A program made the position numbers and the translations under genes. Shown piece by piece: positions 15,824 through 24,474 of a stretch of DNA of 63,139 nucleotides. Within the stretch, counting starts at the first letter, position 1. Every line of letters starts with the position of its first letter. The stretch comes from JBBRMW01 sp038239365 (lineage in GTDB: Bacteria > Chloroflexota > Anaerolineae > Aggregatilineales > UBA2796). The notes under the pieces are model-generated. The model was not told where the DNA came from. It did no database searches and was given only the letters and a program-made list of their open reading frames with translations. The stretch covers positions 1 to 63,139 of the forward strand of contig JBBSEU010000004.1 in NCBI GenBank assembly GCA_038239365.1. Reading direction: 5' to 3'.

Positions 15824-17179
15824 CTACTTATCCAGACTGGGCGTGATCGGCGAATTGCGTGCCGGGACACCCACCGCGATATGATCTTCGGGTACATCGC
15901 GCGTCACGACAGCACCCGCCCCGGTACGCGCATTCGCTCCGACAGTGACTGGGGCGCGCAGAATCGTATCGCTGCCGATGAACGCATGATCACCGATTTT
16001 CGTTTTGTGCTTCTTTTGCCCATCGAAGTTGGCGGTGATCACACCCGCACCAATATTCACGTCCTCGCCTACTTCCGAGTCGCCAACATAGCTGAAATGC
16101 CCCATGCGTGTACCGGGTCCCAGTCGTGAATTTTTCACTTCGCCAAAGTTGCCCATGTGAACGCCTTCGGAGAGATACGCGCCCGTCCGCAGATGGGAAA
16201 AGGGGCCAATATCGACGTGCTTTTCCAATGTAGCGCCTTCGAGCATTGAGGCGATCACGGTACATTCGTCGCCGATTTTGCTATCGTGAATCATGGCATT
16301 CGGCCCGATCTGGCAATGCTCACCAATCACTGTTGCGCCCACAATGTGCGTGTTCGGGTGAAGCACAGTGTCACGGCCAATGATTGCTGCTTCGCTGATG
16401 TAGACCGTCGCCGGATCAACCATCGAAACGCCCTCAAGCATCCAGCGGCGTGCGACTCGGCGGCGTAAGGCGGCTTCGGCTTCGCTCAGGTGAATGCGCG
16501 TGTTCACACCGATCACCTCATCAGCATCTTCAACCGCGATGCCATGCACGCGCTCCCCGGCAGCCGTCGCCAGTTCAACCAGATCGGTCACATAATATTC
16601 ACCTTTGCTTTTCGGCTTGATAAGCGTCAGATGCTCCCACAGCCAGCCCGCCTGAAAGACATAGACACCGACGTTCAATTCGCGGATCGCCAACTGTTCG
16701 GGCGTGCATTCGCGCTCCTCAACAATGGCCGTCACATAGCCATCCTGTCGCACAATTCGCCCGAAGCCACGCGGGTCCTGGGCGACCAGAGTCAACATAG
16801 TAAAGGGACCGTCATGCCCTTTTTGCGCCTCGACCAGACGCTTTAGCGCCTCCGCCGTCAACAGCGGCATATCGCCATAATAGACGACGACCAGATCGGA
16901 TGTGCCGCGCAGGGTATCGGCGGCCTGCATCACGGCATGTCCCGTGCCCAGTAGTTCGGCCTGCGTCACATAACGGGCACGATCTCCGAGGTGAGCGCGC
17001 ACGGCTTCGGCATCATGGCCGACGACTACGACTGGCGCTGCCGATGAATCGAGCGCCCAGGCCGCATCGACAGAGCGCGCGATCATTGCCCGCCCGCCTA
17101 CCGGATGCAGCACCTTTGCCATATCGGACTTCATTCGCGTTCCCTGACCTGCCGCCAGGATCACTGTAGCTATCGACAA
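15824..17179 (-). CDS. glmU: Bifunctional N-acetylglucosamine-1-phosphate uridyltransferase / glucosamine-1-phosphate acetyltransferase
   Basis: 451 residues if the TTG at 17179 is used; AGGGG lies about 8 bases upstream of it, whereas a TTG at 17209 would add ten residues without need. The N-terminal nucleotidyltransferase has VILAAGQGTRMKS and K in KVLHPVGG; the C-terminal half is a left-handed beta-helix of hexapeptide repeats (IGPNAMIHDS, IGAGVITANFDG) with the acetyl-CoA part at the end (ARTGAGAVVTRDVP). It makes UDP-GlcNAc for wall and surface sugars in the cytoplasm. Length and motifs are normal. Confidence 0.93.
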   Translation of the reverse strand: MSIATVILAAGQGTRMKSDMAKVLHPVGGRAMIARSVDAAWALDSSAAPVVVVGHDAEAVRAHLGDRARYVTQAELLGTGHAVMQAADTLRGTSDLVVVYYGDMPLLTAEALKRLVEAQKGHDGPFTMLTLVAQDPRGFGRIVRQDGYVTAIVEERECTPEQLAIRELNVGVYVFQAGWLWEHLTLIKPKSKGEYYVTDLVELATAAGERVHGIAVEDADEVIGVNTRIHLSEAEAALRRRVARRWMLEGVSMVDPATVYISEAAIIGRDTVLHPNTHIVGATVIGEHCQIGPNAMIHDSKIGDECTVIASMLEGATLEKHVDIGPFSHLRTGAYLSEGVHMGNFGEVKNSRLGPGTRMGHFSYVGDSEVGEDVNIGAGVITANFDGQKKHKTKIGDHAFIGSDTILRAPVTVGANARTGAGAVVTRDVPEDHIAVGVPARNSPITPSLDK

Positions 17180-17261
17180 TGCCGTTTCCCCTATGAGATG
17201 ACCACGCAAGCACGCATTTTAACTTTAATTGTGGACATAAACAAAGCAGAGGGGCGTTCGC

Positions 17262-17282
17262 GCCTGGGGAATTAGCCCAGGC
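17262..17282. terminator. Hairpin downstream of the OmpA/PLC-like gene
   Basis: GCCTGGG (17262-17268) pairs with CCCAGGC (17276-17282) over a 7-base loop. It follows the minus-strand gene ending at 17308. No T tract is present, and the same GCCTGGG core recurs at 39218-39239, so it may be a short dispersed palindrome rather than a true terminator. Confidence 0.4.
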
Positions 17283-17307
17283 AATGGCAAACGTGACGAC
17301 TTTGTTA

Positions 17308-19590
17308 TCAGGGTGCCAGCGGCTGTTGATCGGCTGCTTCGGCCTCTCCACCACCGACGGCAGCGGCGGCGTCCATCGCCTGGGCAAAGTGTTCATCCAG
17401 CAGGCCGAGTGTCTTGCTAACGATCTTATCTTTGATGCCATGTGCGAAGGGCTGAAGGGGCACTGCGATCTCGACATCACCCACAATCGGCACATGAACT
17501 TTGGTCTTGTAGGTCTCTGGCAAGTTATCCTGAATTTGTTTTTCAAGCATCCCGCCCACAACCCCTCTGACCATTGATTTGGCTTTTTCAGTGACTTGCT
17601 GCTTTAATGCCTGATCCTGAATTTCCGGCCATTTCCAGTTGGGCAGCGGGTTATCCTGATTGCCCATCATTTGCGGGATGTATTTTGACGCCGCGAATTC
17701 GGTGATCTCCGGCATTTTGGGGATAGCCGCGCTGCCTTCCTGACTCTGGTCGGCTTGCTGATCGGGATCGGCTTTGGTGGGTGCGCCGCTCAGCACAATA
17801 TCGACGCGGCGGTACAGGTGATGATTGGCGTTTGTCGTGGCGACAGGCGGTTCACCCATCGGCTGCGGCGTCCCGATCTTCGATGAGGCGACGCCCTGTT
17901 GAAGCAGATAGGCACGCACGGCATTGATACGACGCAGTGAAAGCTGAGTGTTGTAACCTGCGGCACCGCGCGAATCCGCCCAACCCTGCAACGTGACGGT
18001 CACGCCGTTGGTAGATTTGAGATAGGTTGCCAGTGAATTGAGGCCGGGCACATCGGTTGGCGCGATCCCATTCGCATCGGCATTGCCCTTTGGCTTATCA
18101 AAACCGAAATAGACAGCTTTTGCGGGTGGCACGCTCTCTTTTTGCTTCTTTTGCGGCTTTTGATTACCGGGCTGCTGACTGCTGGCCGCCAAACCCATTT
18201 CATACATGCGCTGAATTTCGGCGGCGTCTTCCTTGACGGCTTTCATCGCTTCGGCTTCGTTGATCTTCGCGCCGGGATCGTCTTTTTCCATATAATCGTC
18301 ACCAAAAGCACGCCAGGGTGCGGGGTGGGCTTTGCTGGCAACCATCAAGCCGTGTTCGTTATCCGCATCATGCAGCCATTTGGAGACCAATCCACCAACG
18401 GCGACACCAATGAACCCATAGAGTTGGGGACGGAGCTTTGCGCCCAATTCAGTACCCAACCCCGCCATTTTCGCCTTGAGCATTTCCACCAGCGAAAATT
18501 CAATCTTGACCGAAACATCGGGCAGCGTCGGCAAGCCATCCGGCAAATACTTGCTGAGGCTGCTCAGCGGAATATCGAAACTGTAGTTATCGGGAATACC
18601 GCTCACCAGATAGCTGGGCAGTTGATCGGCCAGCCCTTGTATCATATTGCGATAGTAGCGATCAATTTGCTGGCGTGGAGTCCGCATGTGACCGCTCGAA
18701 AAAGCGTCGGTCAAATAGTGGTTCGATGCTGCATTCCGCATCATCGCCTTATTGAATTTACCTTCATTATTCTCAAGTCCGGCTTGCCATGCTTCCTGTA
18801 GAGCGCGGCCATGTTCGGCCTGCCAGGTATCGACGTTGGTCATGCCCTTTGCGCCAACGCTAAAGTGCCGGAAATTGGTCAATGCCAGTTTACCGTAGCG
18901 CCCGCCCGTCAGTTGATCGTAGCCCTGAATCAACTGACCACCGTCCTGTACATATTCCGTATCCAGCTTTTTGAGGAAGTCCTCACCGGCCTCTTTATTT
19001 GGATTATCGGCGGCTTGCTGCTCCAGTACCAACAGATGCTTGAGTTTGGTCAGTTCATCGATCTTTTTGGCTTTGGAAGCGGCTTCGCTTTTGGGGTCTT
19101 TGCCCATGTCCAGCGATTCGGGCAGTTCGCCGGGGGTCTCCATTTTCTTCGCATCCAGCGCCACATAATGCGGATCGGCCAGATGATCGAAGCTGCCATA
19201 GAAATCGCCCGAAAGCGCAACGAGTTCACCATAGGAGAGCGGCGGCGATCCCTCGAACAACGCGCCCGCCGGGAAATCGCGCCCTGCCGCATCGCCCAAC
19301 TTTCTATGTTCGCGGCCTTCAAAGCGTTGGACACGCCCCGCCGATCCTTTTTTCCCGCCTTTCAAGCCCAGTTGATGCAGCCTTTGTACTGTTCCCTGAT
19401 TGCCAAACTGACGCTGCCAACCGAGTAGTGGCGTTGTTTCAGGTGATTGAATGGATAGCTGCGTCTCAGCTAAGGGTGACTCGGCATCATGGTGTGTGGC
19501 CGCGTTCCGAACGACAGCAGATCGATTCCGAGTTGTAGGAGTTTTATCTTGATCTTCATTGATGGTGAGGCGATTGATTTTCTGACTCAT
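17308..19590 (-). CDS. Multidomain protein: eCIS-cargo-like N-terminus, phospholipase C-like region, OmpA domain
   Basis: 760 residues, ATG 19590, no signal peptide. Residues 1-54 are polar and disordered. Residues 55-71 contain LLGWQRQFGNQGTVQRL, then GRVQRFEGREH at 86-95: the 'L-QR-GN-VQRL' plus VQR signature is typical of DUF4157-type proteins linked to extracellular contractile injection systems. Residues 91-330 hold His-rich helices with SYGELVALSGDFY and NHYLTDAFSSGH (290-301), resembling zinc-dependent phospholipase C. An OmpA-like domain spans about 491-600 (VYFGFDKP, LQGWADSRG, RRVDIVLSG), and a helical tail follows. No injection-system structural gene lies in the window, so this would be an orphan cargo or toxin. 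The functional call is inference from motifs. Confidence 0.6.
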   Translation of the reverse strand: MSQKINRLTINEDQDKTPTTRNRSAVVRNAATHHDAESPLAETQLSIQSPETTPLLGWQRQFGNQGTVQRLHQLGLKGGKKGSAGRVQRFEGREHRKLGDAAGRDFPAGALFEGSPPLSYGELVALSGDFYGSFDHLADPHYVALDAKKMETPGELPESLDMGKDPKSEAASKAKKIDELTKLKHLLVLEQQAADNPNKEAGEDFLKKLDTEYVQDGGQLIQGYDQLTGGRYGKLALTNFRHFSVGAKGMTNVDTWQAEHGRALQEAWQAGLENNEGKFNKAMMRNAASNHYLTDAFSSGHMRTPRQQIDRYYRNMIQGLADQLPSYLVSGIPDNYSFDIPLSSLSKYLPDGLPTLPDVSVKIEFSLVEMLKAKMAGLGTELGAKLRPQLYGFIGVAVGGLVSKWLHDADNEHGLMVASKAHPAPWRAFGDDYMEKDDPGAKINEAEAMKAVKEDAAEIQRMYEMGLAASSQQPGNQKPQKKQKESVPPAKAVYFGFDKPKGNADANGIAPTDVPGLNSLATYLKSTNGVTVTLQGWADSRGAAGYNTQLSLRRINAVRAYLLQQGVASSKIGTPQPMGEPPVATTNANHHLYRRVDIVLSGAPTKADPDQQADQSQEGSAAIPKMPEITEFAASKYIPQMMGNQDNPLPNWKWPEIQDQALKQQVTEKAKSMVRGVVGGMLEKQIQDNLPETYKTKVHVPIVGDVEIAVPLQPFAHGIKDKIVSKTLGLLDEHFAQAMDAAAAVGGGEAEAADQQPLAP

Positions 19591-19652
19591 TGATTTTCAC
19601 CAAGCCGGACTTTAGTCGGACGATGTGGTTCAACAATACGAGATGGCCGATA

Positions 19653-19681
19653 CTGAAAACAGCGTTTCAGTGTATTATAAT
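19653..19681 (+). promoter_or_regulatory. Promoter of the toxin-antitoxin operon
   Basis: TATAAT at 19676-19681 with CTGAAA at 19653-19658 (four of six -35 matches, 17-base spacer), about 44 bases before the toxin start. The region also separates the operon from the divergent OmpA/PLC gene. Confidence 0.6.
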
Positions 19682-19724
19682 CCGTTTTTTCGTGCTATTT
19701 CATCTAAAAGGTGTCAAAGTTAAC

Positions 19725-20279
19725 GTGACCGCTGTATCCCCCCTGCAAAAACCCACATTCCTGTTCGACACAAGCCCATTGCTAACACTGGCAACCCCAA
19801 TTATCGACAAACAACCCGCTATCGAACACATTCTGCCGTATATTCAGATCGTCTTGGTTGAGACAGTAGCCAACGAAGCAACTATTAACCCGCGTTACAG
19901 AGATGCGATGGTTATCCAAGCCCTGCTGGATGCAGGCACTATCGTAAGTCACCCGGCACCAACTACCTCTGCCGATCAGTTTATTGACGCCTACAACCTG
20001 GGCACAACTAAGGGGCGAGGTGAACGTGATACAATCAGATTGGCACTCACAATTAGTGCTAGACCCATCATTGACGATCAGGGCGCGTTCTTTATTGCAG
20101 CACGCTTTGAAACACAGCCAATTATGTTGCTCGATGTTATAGTCGAACTCACCCGTTCCAGCAATCTGACTACGCCATCCGCACACAAAATGATCAACGG
20201 TATTGCTCAGACAGGGCGGTACACTCCGGCGGCTATCCAACACACATTTTTAGACGTTACGCAGTTGAGGAGAGAATGA
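19725..20279 (+). CDS. PIN-domain nuclease-like toxin (DUF3368-like)
   Basis: 184 residues from the GTG at 19725; the longer frame upstream runs through the promoter and is rejected. N-terminal FLFDTSPLLTLA gives the first acidic residue of a PIN site, VETVANEA a second (Glu), and ERDTIRLA plus PIIDDQGA further Asp residues, the usual pattern of DUF3368/VapC-like RNases that cleave RNA with a metal ion. It is followed 84 bases later by a UPF0175-like antitoxin. In most such pairs the antitoxin comes first; here the order is reversed. A 13-bp inverted repeat overlaps its last codons. Confidence 0.62.
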   Translation: MTAVSPLQKPTFLFDTSPLLTLATPIIDKQPAIEHILPYIQIVLVETVANEATINPRYRDAMVIQALLDAGTIVSHPAPTTSADQFIDAYNLGTTKGRGERDTIRLALTISARPIIDDQGAFFIAARFETQPIMLLDVIVELTRSSNLTTPSAHKMINGIAQTGRYTPAAIQHTFLDVTQLRRE

Positions 20280-20329
20280 TGGCCTTGAAAACGCAGCCTT
20301 TCTCCTCAAAATGACTTCAACTGCGTAAC
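20256..20329. repeat. Nested inverted repeat spanning the toxin 3' end and the gap
   Basis: GTTACGCAGTTGA (20256-20268) is the exact reverse complement of TCAACTGCGTAAC (20317-20329). Inside it TGAGGAGA (20266-20273) pairs with TCTCCTCA (20301-20308). The two pairings share three bases, so parts of the stem can form in alternative ways. The structure ends 35 bases before the antitoxin start and could affect its translation or be a protein-binding site. Confidence 0.75.
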
Positions 20330-20363
20330 TCCTAATTTTATAAGCTCGATGAGGGAGTCGATA

Positions 20364-20621
20364 ATGATCCAGGTACAAATTGATGAAAATGATCCGATGG
20401 GGCAGTTCATCATTCATAAAGCGCAACAGATAGGGAAAGCCCCGGCAGAAGTCGCTACCGAGTTTGCCCGCGAAACTTTTGAAAACACAGTCCGCGATCT
20501 GCACAAACGCTTTATGGCTGGCGAGATCACGCAGGGCGTCTTTGCCGATATACTTGGCATTGAGCGCATTGATCTCATTCATCTTTTGGATGATCTGGGC
20601 TTGCAAGCCACAAATGTATAA
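20364..20621 (+). CDS. UPF0175-like antitoxin
   Basis: 85 residues from ATG 20364, chosen because GAGGGA lies about 8 bases upstream; the ATG at 20349 overlaps that site. The C-terminal half, MAGEITQGVFADILGI followed by LIHLLDDLGL, has the small helix-turn-helix-like layout of UPF0175 antitoxins, which pair with PIN/DUF3368 toxins. The N-terminus begins with a short strand (IQVQIDEND), as in dimerising antitoxins. Position right after the PIN gene supports the pair. The family match is partial, so another DNA-binding antitoxin class is possible. Confidence 0.55.
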   Translation: MIQVQIDENDPMGQFIIHKAQQIGKAPAEVATEFARETFENTVRDLHKRFMAGEITQGVFADILGIERIDLIHLLDDLGLQATNV

Positions 20622-20649
20622 TATTTCGCGTAATTCTTAAGGAACAAAA

Positions 20650-21591
20650 ATGGCTCAACTTGGCAAAACAACCCTTCAAGTTTCACGATTTGGGCTGGGC
20701 ACGGGGCCGTTTGGGGCGGCGCGTGGTTGGAAGGCGGGCGATCCGATCCCGCAGGATGAAGCGGTTAGCACCACCCATTACGCCTATGAACATGGTGTTC
20801 GCCTGATTGATACCGCACCCTGGTATGGTGTGGGCACTGCCGAACGCTACCTGGGGGCGGGGCTGATTGGCCTGCCGCGTGAGGAACTGGTCATCGCCAC
20901 GAAAGTGGGGCGACTCGTCAACAGCGAAGGCAAAATTGTCGAGGCGTACAGCCGTGATGGTGTGTTCCGAAGCCTTGAAGAAAGTTTGCAGCGGTTAGGC
21001 ATTGATCGGGTTGATATTCTGCACATTCACGACGCGGATGATCATTACCGCGACGCACTGGATGAGATGTTCCCGGCGTTGGCGGAACTTCGCAGCCAGG
21101 GCGTGATCAAAGCGATCAGTGCCGGGATGAACCAGTGGCAAATGCTGTCCGATTTCGCCCACAATGCCGATTTTGATTGCTTTTTACTGGCTGGACGCTA
21201 CACGTTGCTTGAACAGGGCGCGCTCGATTTCCTGAATATGTGCCAGTCTAAAAACATCGGTATCTTTCTGGCAGGCATTTATAATAGTGGCATTCTGGTA
21301 ATGGGCGCACAAGACGGAGCAACCTATAACTATATGCCTGCGCCGCCCGACATTATGGAGCGCGTTCGGAAAATTGAGGCGGTCTGCACGCGCTTTGATG
21401 TGCCGTTACGAGTCGCGGCGCTGCAATTTGCACTGGCACACCCGGCAGTGACCTGTGCGGTGATGGGCGCGGCCTCGGCTGACGAAGTGCAGGCGTTTTT
21501 AGACGTACCCAAAGTGAAGATCGATCCGGCACTGTGGCAAGCCCTCAAAGCTGAAGGATTGCTGAACGAGGCCGCGCCGACACCAAGCTAA
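20650..21591 (+). CDS. Aldo/keto reductase (D-threo-aldose / L-fucose dehydrogenase-like)
   Basis: 313 residues, ATG 20650 with AAGGAAC upstream, 28 bases after the antitoxin. AKR barrel with the catalytic set: D and Y in IDTAPWYG, K in VIATKVG, H in ILHIHDAD. GTGPFG at the start and ERYLGAGL are typical of the fucose/galactose dehydrogenase branch, which oxidises aldoses to lactones using NAD(P). Cytoplasmic. A GDP-fucose synthase occurs at 54779 but is too far away to imply a pathway link. Confidence 0.85.
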   Translation: MAQLGKTTLQVSRFGLGTGPFGAARGWKAGDPIPQDEAVSTTHYAYEHGVRLIDTAPWYGVGTAERYLGAGLIGLPREELVIATKVGRLVNSEGKIVEAYSRDGVFRSLEESLQRLGIDRVDILHIHDADDHYRDALDEMFPALAELRSQGVIKAISAGMNQWQMLSDFAHNADFDCFLLAGRYTLLEQGALDFLNMCQSKNIGIFLAGIYNSGILVMGAQDGATYNYMPAPPDIMERVRKIEAVCTRFDVPLRVAALQFALAHPAVTCAVMGAASADEVQAFLDVPKVKIDPALWQALKAEGLLNEAAPTPS

Positions 21592-21704
21592 CTAAGGGTA
21601 GCAACCCTAACATTTTAAGTACAAAATGGTCTTCGTAGCCACTGGAAAACTCTAAGGAGTCAGGGTACAATTTAGCCACCTTCGTGACTAAAGGGAGCAT
21701 TAAC

Positions 21705-22253
21705 ATGAATCGTCGGCAGTTCGTAACCTCGCTTGCCGGTTTGCCCGTTGTGCTTGCGATACCATCGTTTAACTTGCCTGCTGTAAGCCCTACGCTTCAA
21801 AATACAGGTTTACAGGTTACGGATATTATTCGCGCCCTTGAAGATTATGTAGCCGCACGCCCCGGACAGTTTTCGTGGTCAGTGCATAACGAACTGCGCC
21901 ATCACTACCTACCGATAAGTGAGGATATGTCCCGCCGTCACGCCGATATTTTGTTAGCGCATTCCGTGATGGATAGTTATATCCTGCATACGTTGAGCGA
22001 TTGGCATTTAACCGACAATCATTCGCCGCGTAATCCACATCATGCCATAAGTGTCTTGCTGAATAATGCCAACCAATACGGTCATTATGTACACTTGAAT
22101 GCTGCTTGTCGCATCAAGGCCGCAGAAGTGCTGCATCAGGAAAACTTTTTGGATGATGCCAATCAGCTTTACCAAAGCATCAGTTCATTTGGCTTGATCT
22201 CGACGCTTCAACCCTACCAATACATCGCGCAGTCAAGGCTTTCGATACTATAA
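21705..22253 (+). CDS. Exported protein of unknown function with Tat-like signal
   Basis: 182 residues. The N-terminus MNRRQFVTSLAGLPVVLAIP is a Tat-type signal with the RR motif; start ATG 21705 is preceded by AAAGGGAG. The mature part is helical and has repeated short helices (SRRHADILLAHS, NAACRIKAAEVLHQENFLDDANQLYQ), which suggests TPR-like packing. A role cannot be named. It ends just before a strong terminator; a TatA gene is present at 30087. Confidence 0.6.
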   Translation: MNRRQFVTSLAGLPVVLAIPSFNLPAVSPTLQNTGLQVTDIIRALEDYVAARPGQFSWSVHNELRHHYLPISEDMSRRHADILLAHSVMDSYILHTLSDWHLTDNHSPRNPHHAISVLLNNANQYGHYVHLNAACRIKAAEVLHQENFLDDANQLYQSISSFGLISTLQPYQYIAQSRLSIL

Positions 22254-22271
22254 GTCTTCCAAATATCCGCT

Positions 22272-22303
22272 AAAAGGCCGCGCTATATAGCGCGGCCTTT
22301 TTA
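22272..22303 (+). terminator. Rho-independent terminator
   Basis: GGCCGCGCTAT-ATAGCGCGGCC (22276-22297) is a perfect palindrome flanked by AAAA and TTTTT, directly after the Tat-signal gene. It can work in both directions. Confidence 0.9.
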
Positions 22304-22401
22304 TTTTCAACGCGCGCCGACACCGAACTAACTCATCCGATATGGCACGCCGATTGCTAAGTTTGCGCCATGAACCGAATGATTTTACAGGAATTTGTCC
22401 T

Positions 22402-23157
22402 ATGGCGAACAGACTTGGAATCGGCAAAGGCTTTCAACACGAAGGCCAGAATACTAAAACAAACGTCGGCGAACCGGAACGTGTCGTTTCTGTCGTTGCT
22501 GGTAGTGCCCTTGCACTGTTTGGGCTGTCACGTGGCAAACTGCCCGGTCTGGCACTGACGCTGCTCGGCAGCGAAGCGATCCGGCGCGGCGTGACCGGAC
22601 ACTGCTATATCTATGATGCCGTTGGCGCGAACACGGCCACCACCGGATTGAGCGATCAGGTCAGCGTGCCGCATGATGCAGGTATTCGCGTTGATAAATC
22701 GATCACGATCAATCGATCTGCCGAAGACCTGTACCGCTTCTGGCGCAACTTCGAGAATTTGCCGCACTTCATGGATCATCTCAAGGAAGTCAAAGTTCAG
22801 GATAACACCCATTCGCATTGGGTCGCCAAAGGCCCGCTCGATAGCAGCATCGAATGGAATGCGGAGATCATCAACGAGAAGCCGGGCGAACTGATCGGCT
22901 GGCGTTCAATGGACGGCGCAAGCGTGCCGAATGCTGGATCAGTGCAGTTCAAGCCCGCGCCGGGTAATCGCGGTACGGAAGTAACCGTTTCGCTCAAGTA
23001 TGATCCGCCCGCTGGCAAGATTGGTGCAGCCGTTGCCAAGTTGTTTGGCGAAGAACCCGATCAGCAGATCAGCCAGGATTTGCGCCGCTTCAAGCAGGTC
23101 ATGGAAGCGGGCGAAGTGCCCACCACGCAAGGCCAATCTGTAGGCCGTAAGGTATAG
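22402..23157 (+). CDS. SRPBCC (polyketide cyclase-like) protein with N-terminal membrane segment
   Basis: 251 residues from ATG 22402, with CAGGAAT upstream; the ATG at 22342 adds 20 unlikely residues. N-terminal region (about 20-70) is a DUF2892-like hydrophobic hairpin (VVSVVAGSALALFGLSRG). Residues 85-235 form a SRPBCC fold (VDKSITINRSAEDLYRFWRNFENLPHFMDHL..., IGWRSMDG, TEVTVSLKYDPPAG). Such proteins often stand next to glutathione-independent formaldehyde dehydrogenase-like genes, as here, and are thought to bind lipid-like ligands or serve in stress; no reaction is known. Confidence 0.8.
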   Translation: MANRLGIGKGFQHEGQNTKTNVGEPERVVSVVAGSALALFGLSRGKLPGLALTLLGSEAIRRGVTGHCYIYDAVGANTATTGLSDQVSVPHDAGIRVDKSITINRSAEDLYRFWRNFENLPHFMDHLKEVKVQDNTHSHWVAKGPLDSSIEWNAEIINEKPGELIGWRSMDGASVPNAGSVQFKPAPGNRGTEVTVSLKYDPPAGKIGAAVAKLFGEEPDQQISQDLRRFKQVMEAGEVPTTQGQSVGRKV

Positions 23158-23178
23158 CACCCACAACTGTTGTTCAAA

Positions 23179-23209
23179 CCCCTTCCATGTTGTTTGGGAA
23201 GGGGTTTTT
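23179..23209 (+). terminator. Rho-independent terminator
   Basis: CCCCTTCC (23179-23186) pairs with GGAAGGGG (23197-23204), followed by TTTTT. It separates the SRPBCC gene from the zinc dehydrogenase, which must be read through or have its own promoter. Confidence 0.85.
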
Positions 23210-23250
23210 GTTTATCAATACCAGTCCAGTAATGTAACAGGGAAAAGACC

Positions 23251-24474
23251 ATGAAGGCGCTTTGTTTTAATGGTACGAATGATGTTCGTATTGAGACAGT
23301 TCCCGATCCAAAAATTTTGAATTCGCGTGATGCGATTCTCAAGATCACCACGACGGCGATTTGTGGTTCTGATTTGCACCTGTACGATGGCTTTATCCCG
23401 ATGGTCAAGCCGGGTGACATCTTGGGGCACGAGTTCATGGGGGAAGTGGTCGAAGTCGGCAAAGATGTTCACAACCTGAACGTCGGTGAGCGGGTTGTCA
23501 TCCCGTTCACGATTGCGTGTGGGCGCTGCTTCTACTGTGAGCACGATATGTGGTCATTGTGCGATAACTCCAACCCGAACGCCGAAACCGCCGAAGCAAT
23601 GTACGGCTATTCGGGGTCAGGCTTGTTTGGCTATTCGCATATTTACGGCGGCTATGCGGGTGGTCAGGCTGAATATGTGCGCGTGCCGTTTGCCGATGTC
23701 GGCCATCAGAAAGTGCCCGATCATCTGACGGATGAGCAAGTTTTGTTCCTTTCCGATATTTTCCCGACAGGTTACATGGCCGCCGAGAACTGCAACATCA
23801 AGCCGGGCGATACAGTAGCGGTGTGGGGCTGCGGCCCGGTGGGGCAGTTTGCGATCAAAAGCGCCTATTTACAGGGTGCGGAGCGCGTGATCGCCATTGA
23901 TCGTTTCCCGGATCGGCTGCGGCTGGCGGAGCGTTTCGGCGGCGCGGAGACGATTGACTACAGCGATGAACACGTCGTTGAACGATTAAAAGACATGACC
24001 AGTGGCCGCGGCCCCGATTCTGTGATCGATGCTGTCGGCATGGAAGCGCACGGCTACACACCCGACGCCATCTATGACCGGGTGATGCAGGCACCGCGCA
24101 TGATCACGGATCGCGCCCATGCGCTGCGTCAGGCGATTCAGGCGTGCCGCAAGGGTGGAACGGTCTCCATTCCAGGTGTATACGGCGGGATCGTCGATAA
24201 GTTAAACATGGGTGCGGCTTTCGGCAAGGGACTCACCTTTAAGATGGGTCAGACGCACGTCCATAAGTACATGCAGCCGCTGCTTGATCATATCAAACTG
24301 GGTGATATTGATCCGTCGTTCATCATCAGCCACCGCTTGCCGCTGGAAGATGCGCCGGAAGCCTACAAAATGTTCAAGGCCAAAAAAGACGGCTGCACCA
24401 AAGTTGTGTTGAAGCCGGGTATGACTCGTCAACCCGAAAGCGAGGACACTCATGCCTACGCAGCCGCGCGCTAG
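23251..24474 (+). CDS. Zinc-dependent alcohol dehydrogenase (formaldehyde dehydrogenase-like)
   Basis: 407 residues. Catalytic zinc ligands are in ICGSDLH and GHEFMGEV; the structural zinc loop is CGRCFYC-EHDMWSLC; the Rossmann site is WGCGPVGQFA followed by AIDRFPDRL. A long insertion after the Rossmann core (VIDAVGMEAHGY...ALRQAIQACRKGG) is typical of the glutathione-independent formaldehyde dehydrogenase / threonine dehydrogenase-like branch. Likely an NAD-linked enzyme acting on an alcohol, aldehyde or hemiacetal in the cytoplasm. Its 3' end overlaps the SDR start by 23 bases, so the two are coupled. Confidence 0.87.
   Translation: MKALCFNGTNDVRIETVPDPKILNSRDAILKITTTAICGSDLHLYDGFIPMVKPGDILGHEFMGEVVEVGKDVHNLNVGERVVIPFTIACGRCFYCEHDMWSLCDNSNPNAETAEAMYGYSGSGLFGYSHIYGGYAGGQAEYVRVPFADVGHQKVPDHLTDEQVLFLSDIFPTGYMAAENCNIKPGDTVAVWGCGPVGQFAIKSAYLQGAERVIAIDRFPDRLRLAERFGGAETIDYSDEHVVERLKDMTSGRGPDSVIDAVGMEAHGYTPDAIYDRVMQAPRMITDRAHALRQAIQACRKGGTVSIPGVYGGIVDKLNMGAAFGKGLTFKMGQTHVHKYMQPLLDHIKLGDIDPSFIISHRLPLEDAPEAYKMFKAKKDGCTKVVLKPGMTRQPESEDTHAYAAAR

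Noticed and set aside
18142..19428. Two long plus-strand frames opposite the OmpA/PLC gene
   Set aside because: Shadows of the minus-strand gene, which has clear motifs.
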